Below, in pieces: positions 23,350 to 24,762 of a stretch of DNA of 24,762 bases. Numbering within the stretch: position 1 is the first letter of the stretch; each line of letters begins with the position of its first letter. The position numbers and the translations under genes were made by a program. The DNA lies in contig PFUQ01000040.1 of NCBI GenBank assembly GCA_002790175.1, positions 1 through 24,762 on the forward strand. The letters run 5' to 3'. The DNA is from Flavobacteriales bacterium CG_4_9_14_3_um_filter_32_8. GTDB taxonomy: Bacteria; Bacteroidota; Bacteroidia; Flavobacteriales_E; Vicingaceae. The notes below the pieces were generated by a model that worked only from the letters and a program-made list of their open reading frames with translations, did not search any database and was not told the DNA's origin.

Positions 23350-24507
23350 TTAATGATTCCAAGATTTATAATAATCAGCTACCTGTAATTTCATGGCATC
23401 TTCAGTAATCATCATTGGACTAAAGGGGTCTATCATCACCGCCAGTTCTTCTGTTTCCTTTTTTCCTACACTTCTTTCAATGGCTCCAGGATGTGGACCA
23501 TGAGGTATTCCTCCAGGATGTAAAGTGATTTGTCCTTTTTGGATATTGTTTCTACTCATAAAATCTCCATCCACATAATATAATATTTCCTCCGAATCGA
23601 TATTACTATGATGATAAGGTGATGGAATTGCTTGCGGATGATAATCGTACATTCTTGGAACAAATGAACAGACTACAAAACCAGGTGCTTCCCAAGTTTG
23701 ATGAATTGGTGGAGGAAGATGAACCCTACCTGTTATGGGTTCAAAATCGAAAATAGAAAACGCATACGGATAATTAAACCCATCCCAACCTACTACATCA
23801 AAAGGGTGATTTTCGTGGGTATATTCCCAAAGGATATTTTGTTTTTTGGATAAAATTTTAAATTGCCCTTTTTCGTCATGCGTTTCTAAGTTTTCAGGTA
23901 ACCTAAAATCTCGTTCACAAAAAGGAGAATGTTCTAACAGTTGACCATAATTATTTCTGTATCGGTTAGGAGTAGTAATGGCTCCAGCAGATTCAATAAA
24001 TAATATTCTATTTTCTTGGGTATCAAAATCAATTTGGTAGGTGGTTCCTTTTGGTATGATTAAATAATCTCCATACTTAAAGTTCAAATTACCATACATT
24101 GTTTTTAATGTTCCTGAACCTACATGTATAAATAGCATTTCATCTGAATCGCTGTTTCTATAAAAATAATTTGCAGAAAACGATTTTGGAGCAGCTAAGC
24201 CTATTTTTAAATCGTTATTGACAAAAAGAACTTTTCTACTTTCTAAATAATCTTCTGTTTGTGGCAACGAAAAACCTTGAAAACTCAATGCTTTCATGTT
24301 TTTTTCGATGGCAATTTTTGGAGTTAAGTCGCTTACTTGTTTTATTTCACTAACAACTGTTGGAGGATAAAGATGGTAAATTAAAGATGACCTACCCACA
24401 AAACCTGCTGTCCCAAACAATTCTTCTTGATACAAACTTCCATCTTCTTTTTTAAAAGTAGTGTGTCGTTTATGAGGTATTTTACCTAATTGGTGATAAC
24501 GTGACAT
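23350..24507 (-). CDS. hmgA: Homogentisate 1,2-dioxygenase
   Basis: HmgA opens the homogentisate ring to 4-maleylacetoacetate. The 385 residues are shorter than the human enzyme (about 445) but match the bacterial form annotated in Bacteroidota. The Fe(II) ligands are His300 and Glu306 (YHHSNIDSEEILYY, the HX5E spacing of the family) and His336 (GGIPHGPHPG). An upstream cupin strand pair (FIHVGSGTLKTMYGNLNFKY at about 126-145) is typical. The start MSRYHQLGKIPHKRHTTF is standard. It is the first gene of the hmgA-hpd operon, behind a possible promoter at 24619-24645. A heptad array lies just before the start codon. Confidence 0.96.
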   Translation of the reverse strand: MSRYHQLGKIPHKRHTTFKKEDGSLYQEELFGTAGFVGRSSLIYHLYPPTVVSEIKQVSDLTPKIAIEKNMKALSFQGFSLPQTEDYLESRKVLFVNNDLKIGLAAPKSFSANYFYRNSDSDEMLFIHVGSGTLKTMYGNLNFKYGDYLIIPKGTTYQIDFDTQENRILFIESAGAITTPNRYRNNYGQLLEHSPFCERDFRLPENLETHDEKGQFKILSKKQNILWEYTHENHPFDVVGWDGFNYPYAFSIFDFEPITGRVHLPPPIHQTWEAPGFVVCSFVPRMYDYHPQAIPSPYHHSNIDSEEILYYVDGDFMSRNNIQKGQITLHPGGIPHGPHPGAIERSVGKKETEELAVMIDPFSPMMITEDAMKLQVADYYKSWNH

Positions 24508-24512
24508 TTTAT

Positions 24513-24547
24513 TGAATGATTATTGATAATTGAATAATGATTAATTA
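24513..24547 (-). repeat. Heptad array (TTATTGA / TAATTGA on plus strand) in the hmgA leader
   Basis: On the plus strand TGA recurs every seven bases at 24517, 24524, 24531 and 24538, with AT-only spacers. The array ends about five bases before the hmgA start codon, so it lies in the leader of that message. Confidence 0.6.
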
Positions 24548-24618
24548 AAAATTATTTTCATCATTCTTCATTTCATTATAGTTATTTATGTTTTACAACA
24601 CTTTTAATTAGTTGATTG

Positions 24619-24645
24619 TAAAGATACAAAATGAAAAGAAACAAA
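24619..24645 (-). promoter_or_regulatory. Possible promoter of hmgA-hpd
   Basis: On the minus strand TATCTTTA (24626-24619) matches the -7 consensus but for the last base, and TTTG (24645-24642) lies 15 bases upstream, shorter than usual. Transcription would start near 24613, giving a leader of about 105 bases that includes the heptad array. Confidence 0.35.
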
Positions 24646-24661
24646 AAATAAATTTAATAAA

Positions 24662-24762
24662 TTATTCATTATCTTCAGCAAACCACTCAGCAAAAGAGTT
24701 GGGGGTTTCTCGCAAAAACAAACTATGTAGCATAATATTAGATGGTAATTGAGCTTTTATTA
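24662..24762 (-). CDS. C-terminal end of an unidentified protein (partial)
   Basis: An open minus-strand frame enters from the right edge and ends in TAA at 24664-24662, giving 32 residues that include LPSNIMLHSLFLRETPNSFA and the final EWFAEDNE. Codon use looks like that of the neighbouring genes, so it is probably the end of a real gene, about 155 bases upstream of hmgA. It is too short to name. Confidence 0.55.
   Translation of the reverse strand, partial: IKAQLPSNIMLHSLFLRETPNSFAEWFAEDNE

Noticed and set aside
23339..23362. Upstream ATG of hpd
   Set aside because: It would overlap the end of hmgA and adds residues that are not part of the usual Hpd N-terminus.
1..24762. A new defence, mobile or biosynthetic gene system
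   Set aside because: All complete genes read as housekeeping, envelope or catabolic functions in an ordinary chromosomal layout; no integrase, transposase, nuclease cluster or toxin-antitoxin pair was seen.

Overview
The window is AT-rich bacterial chromosome, most likely from a member of the Bacteroidota, probably the Flavobacteriales. Three things point there. Several genes are preceded by a TAnnTTTG-type -7 element, and in the best case a TTTG -33 element lies 19 bases upstream; strong Shine-Dalgarno sequences are absent. Secreted proteins carry the typical signal-peptide endings (SYSQ, GFSQ, HAQQQ). The gene content (secreted CarboxypepD_reg-like protein, DUF4369-like TlpA protein, PgpH-type HD hydrolase, hmgA-hpd pair) also fits. 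I see no mobile element, phage gene, CRISPR array, rRNA or tRNA. This looks like ordinary core chromosome.

Layout. 1-4399 (minus): prmA followed, with an ATGA overlap, by a very large secreted protein that runs off the left edge. 4525-5862 (plus): a secreted CarboxypepD_reg-like protein and an ACT-domain protein. 5891-8839 (minus): pntA-pntB, the membrane proton-translocating transhydrogenase. 9200-10714 (minus): a secreted lytic-transglycosylase-like protein and a small zinc-ribbon protein. 10885-13799 (plus): a short ssb with a strong terminator, then prfC overlapping a lipid A-type acyltransferase. 13847-14647 (minus): a membrane-anchored alpha/beta hydrolase. 14734-17447 (plus): a TlpA-like thioredoxin protein, a SCO1/SenC protein, a small lipoprotein and a 39-residue membrane peptide. 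17476-19539 (minus): a PgpH-type HD phosphohydrolase. 19682-21688 (plus): an acetyl-CoA acetyltransferase and an SH3/NlpC-P60 peptidase with a TTG start. 21847-24507 (minus): a 62-residue membrane protein and the tyrosine-catabolic pair hmgA-hpd. The right edge holds the last residues of one more minus-strand gene.

How the genes work together. HmgA and Hpd catalyse consecutive steps of tyrosine breakdown (4-hydroxyphenylpyruvate to homogentisate to maleylacetoacetate). PntA and PntB form one enzyme. The TlpA-like and SCO proteins are adjacent and probably both act on thiols or copper at the cell envelope. The other neighbours look like independent housekeeping units.

The most unusual signal lies between the genes. 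At least seven intergenic sites carry short degenerate tandem arrays with different sequences but the same 7-bp period. Five of them start 0 to about 45 bases after a stop codon with the purine-rich strand in the sense direction. The other two end just before a start codon. I know of no described function for these in this group.
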